From the NCBI GenBank assembly GCA_038236705.1, contig JBBRZN010000062.1, positions 1-8,544 on the forward strand: a stretch of DNA of 8,544 nt. Direction: 5' to 3'. Positions 6,941 to 8,544 of this stretch are shown here, one piece after another. The position numbers were made by a program, and so were the translations under genes. This stretch comes from AC-32 sp038236705. GTDB lineage: Bacteria; Actinomycetota; Thermoleophilia; Gaiellales; Gaiellaceae. The stretch's first letter is position 1; each line of letters begins with the position of its first letter. The notes below the pieces were generated by a model. It made no database searches, was not told where the DNA came from, and worked only from the letters and a program-made list of their open reading frames with translations.

Positions 6941-8544
6941 GTGGCTGCGACGAAGACACAGGTCGTCCTTGAGAACGTCCGGAACATCGGGATCATGGCC
7001 CACATCGACGCGGGCAAGACGACGACGACCGAGCGGATCCTCTACTACACCGGCCGCACCCACAAGATGGGCGAGGTCCACGAGGGCGCGGCGGTCATGG
7101 ACTGGATGGAGCAGGAGCAGGAGCGTGGCATCACGATCACCTCTGCTGCGACGACCGCGTCGTGGCGCGATTTTCGTATCAACATTCTTGATACGCCCGG
7201 GCACGTGGACTTTACGATCGAGGTTGAGCGCAGCCTGCGCGTCCTGGACGGCGCGATCGCCGTCTTCGACTCCGTCGCAGGCGTCGAGCCGCAGTCCGAG
7301 ACGGTCTGGCGGCAGGCCGACCGCTACAAGGTGCCGCGCATCGCCTTCATCAACAAGATGGACCGCACCGGCGCCGACTACTTCGCAGCCGTGCAGTCGA
7401 TGATCGACCGCCTCGGCGCCCACCCGGTGCCGATCCAGCTCCCGCTCGGCCAGGAGGAGCATTTCCGCGGAGTGATCGACCTCGTCGAGATGCGCGCGAT
7501 CAGCTGGCCCGACGACCTCGGCATCAAGATGGACGTGGGCGAGATCCCGGTCGAGCTCCTCGAGCAGGCCAAGGAGTACCACCACCAGCTGATCGACGCC
7601 GTCGCCGACCACGACGACGAGCTGATGGAGACCTACCTCACCGACGAGGAGGCCGTCACGTCCGAGATGCTGAAGCGCGCTCTGCGCGCCGCCTCGCTGG
7701 ACGCCACGGTCACCCCGGTGCTCGCGGGCTCCGCGTTCAAGAACAAGGGCATCCAGCCGCTGCTCGACGCCGTTGTGGACTACCTGCCGAGCCCGCTCGA
7801 CGTGCCGCCCGTGCACGGGGTCGACCCGCGAACCGAGAACGAGCTCTCGCGCCGCGCCGCGCTCGATGAGCCCTTCTCGGCCCTCGTCTTCAAGGTCATG
7901 TCCGACCCGTACGTGGGCAAGCTGACCTACTTCCGCGTCTACTCGGGTCAGATCAAGGCCGGCGACCGCGTGCTCAACACCACCACCGGCAAGGCGGAGC
8001 GGATCGGCCGCATCCTGCAGATGCACGCGAACCACCGCGAGGAGCGCGAGGACATCGGCGCGGGCGAGATTGCCGCCGGCGTCGGCCTGAAGAACTCGAC
8101 CACCGGCGACACGCTCTCGATCGACACAGCGCCCATCACGCTCGAGTCGATGGACTTCCCGGATCCCGTCATCTCGGTCGCGATCGAGCCGAAGACGAAG
8201 GCCGACCAGGACAAGCTCGGGGCGGGCCTACAGCGCCTCTCCGAGGAGGATCCGAGCTTCCGCGTGCGCACCGACGACGAGACCGGCCAGACCCTGATCT
8301 CCGGCATGGGCGAGCTGCACCTCGAGATCATCGTCGACCGCCTCCTGCGTGAGTTCTCGGTCGACGCGAACGTCGGCCGCCCGCAGGTCGCCTACCGCGA
8401 GACCATCCGCCAGGCGGCGAAGGGCGAGGGCCGCTTCGTGCGCCAGACCGGCGGCCGCGGTCAGTACGGCCACGCCGTCATCACGGCCGAGCCGGGCGAG
8501 AAGGGCAGCGGCTACGTGTTCGTCGACAAGATCGTCGGCGGCTC
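6941..8544 (+). CDS. fusA: Translation elongation factor G, N-terminal 534 residues (3' end outside window)
   Basis: EF-G is the GTPase that drives ribosomal translocation and, with RRF, ribosome recycling. It starts with GTG five bases after the rpsG stop, with AGGTGG eight bases upstream. GTPase motifs: G1 AHIDAGKT at residues 20-27, the switch I RGITIT motif near 63-68, G3 DTPGH at 84-88 with the catalytic His88, G4 NKMD at 138-141, and G5 GSAFKN near 262-267. The EF-G-specific G' insert follows G4. Domain II begins near the FSALVFKVMSDPYVGKL segment, and domain III holds SGMGELHLEIIVDRL. Domain IV has begun (GGRGQYGHAV) when the window ends. About 165 residues should remain. It looks like the housekeeping EF-G, not a TetM-type paralogue. 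A short patch with unusual T-ending codons lies at 7169-7225. Confidence 0.98.
   Translation, partial: MAATKTQVVLENVRNIGIMAHIDAGKTTTTERILYYTGRTHKMGEVHEGAAVMDWMEQEQERGITITSAATTASWRDFRINILDTPGHVDFTIEVERSLRVLDGAIAVFDSVAGVEPQSETVWRQADRYKVPRIAFINKMDRTGADYFAAVQSMIDRLGAHPVPIQLPLGQEEHFRGVIDLVEMRAISWPDDLGIKMDVGEIPVELLEQAKEYHHQLIDAVADHDDELMETYLTDEEAVTSEMLKRALRAASLDATVTPVLAGSAFKNKGIQPLLDAVVDYLPSPLDVPPVHGVDPRTENELSRRAALDEPFSALVFKVMSDPYVGKLTYFRVYSGQIKAGDRVLNTTTGKAERIGRILQMHANHREEREDIGAGEIAAGVGLKNSTTGDTLSIDTAPITLESMDFPDPVISVAIEPKTKADQDKLGAGLQRLSEEDPSFRVRTDDETGQTLISGMGELHLEIIVDRLLREFSVDANVGRPQVAYRETIRQAAKGEGRFVRQTGGRGQYGHAVITAEPGEKGSGYVFVDKIVGG
7175..7195. repeat. Perfect 8-bp inverted repeat inside fusA, in a T-rich codon patch
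   Basis: CGTATCAA (7175-7182) and TTGATACG (7188-7195) are exact reverse complements around CATTC. The repeat covers codons 79-85 (R-I-N-I-L-D-T), just at the G3 motif. The palindrome depends on codons CGT, ATT, CTT and GAT, whose third bases are unlike the G/C preference of the rest of the gene. It could form an mRNA hairpin or be a DNA-binding site. Confidence 0.6.

Noticed and set aside
6923..8035. Long open frame (370 codons) on the minus strand across fusA
   Set aside because: It lies antisense to a clearly real fusA in very GC-rich DNA, where stop-free shadow frames are common. Its translation is rich in Arg/His/Asp/Val and resembles no family.

Overview
The window is chromosomal DNA from a high-GC bacterium. 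Its codons end overwhelmingly in G or C, three of its genes use GTG starts, one gene seems to lack a Shine-Dalgarno site, and the RpoC trigger loop has no insertion. Together these point to the Actinomycetota, most likely the Thermoleophilia (Gaiellales or Solirubrobacterales). That placement is inferred from protein character and could not be checked here.

Layout: (1) Bases 1-2685 are the 3' two thirds of rpoC (RNA polymerase beta'), followed by a strong hairpin terminator. (2) Bases 2686-2884 are a short regulatory gap with two near-perfect hairpins and a -10-like element very close to the next start. (3) Bases 2885-4618 encode a 577-residue exported protein. It looks like a glycosidase-like TIM barrel joined to a SurA/parvulin-like chaperone region. 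(4) Bases 4584-5813, on the minus strand, encode a membrane-anchored GAF-GGDEF protein, a predicted diguanylate cyclase. It converges on the exported-protein gene and overlaps it by 35 bp. (5) Bases 5814-6093 are a divergent intergenic region with a tandem heptamer and a near-consensus promoter with a structured leader. (6) Bases 6094-8544 are the str operon, rpsL-rpsG-fusA, packed with a 1-base overlap and a 5-base gap; fusA runs off the window.

The core genes make the transcription and translation machinery: beta' subunit, S12 and S7 of the 30S subunit, and EF-G. In many bacteria rpoBC and rpsL-rpsG-fusA lie next to each other. Here a cell-surface gene and a signalling gene sit between them, and the str operon has its own promoter.

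No CRISPR array, tRNA, rRNA, transposase or other mobile element was seen. I found no clear new multi-gene system. The points most worth checking are the domain fusion in the exported protein, the unusual T-rich palindrome inside fusA, the rpsL leader, and the overlapping convergent gene ends.
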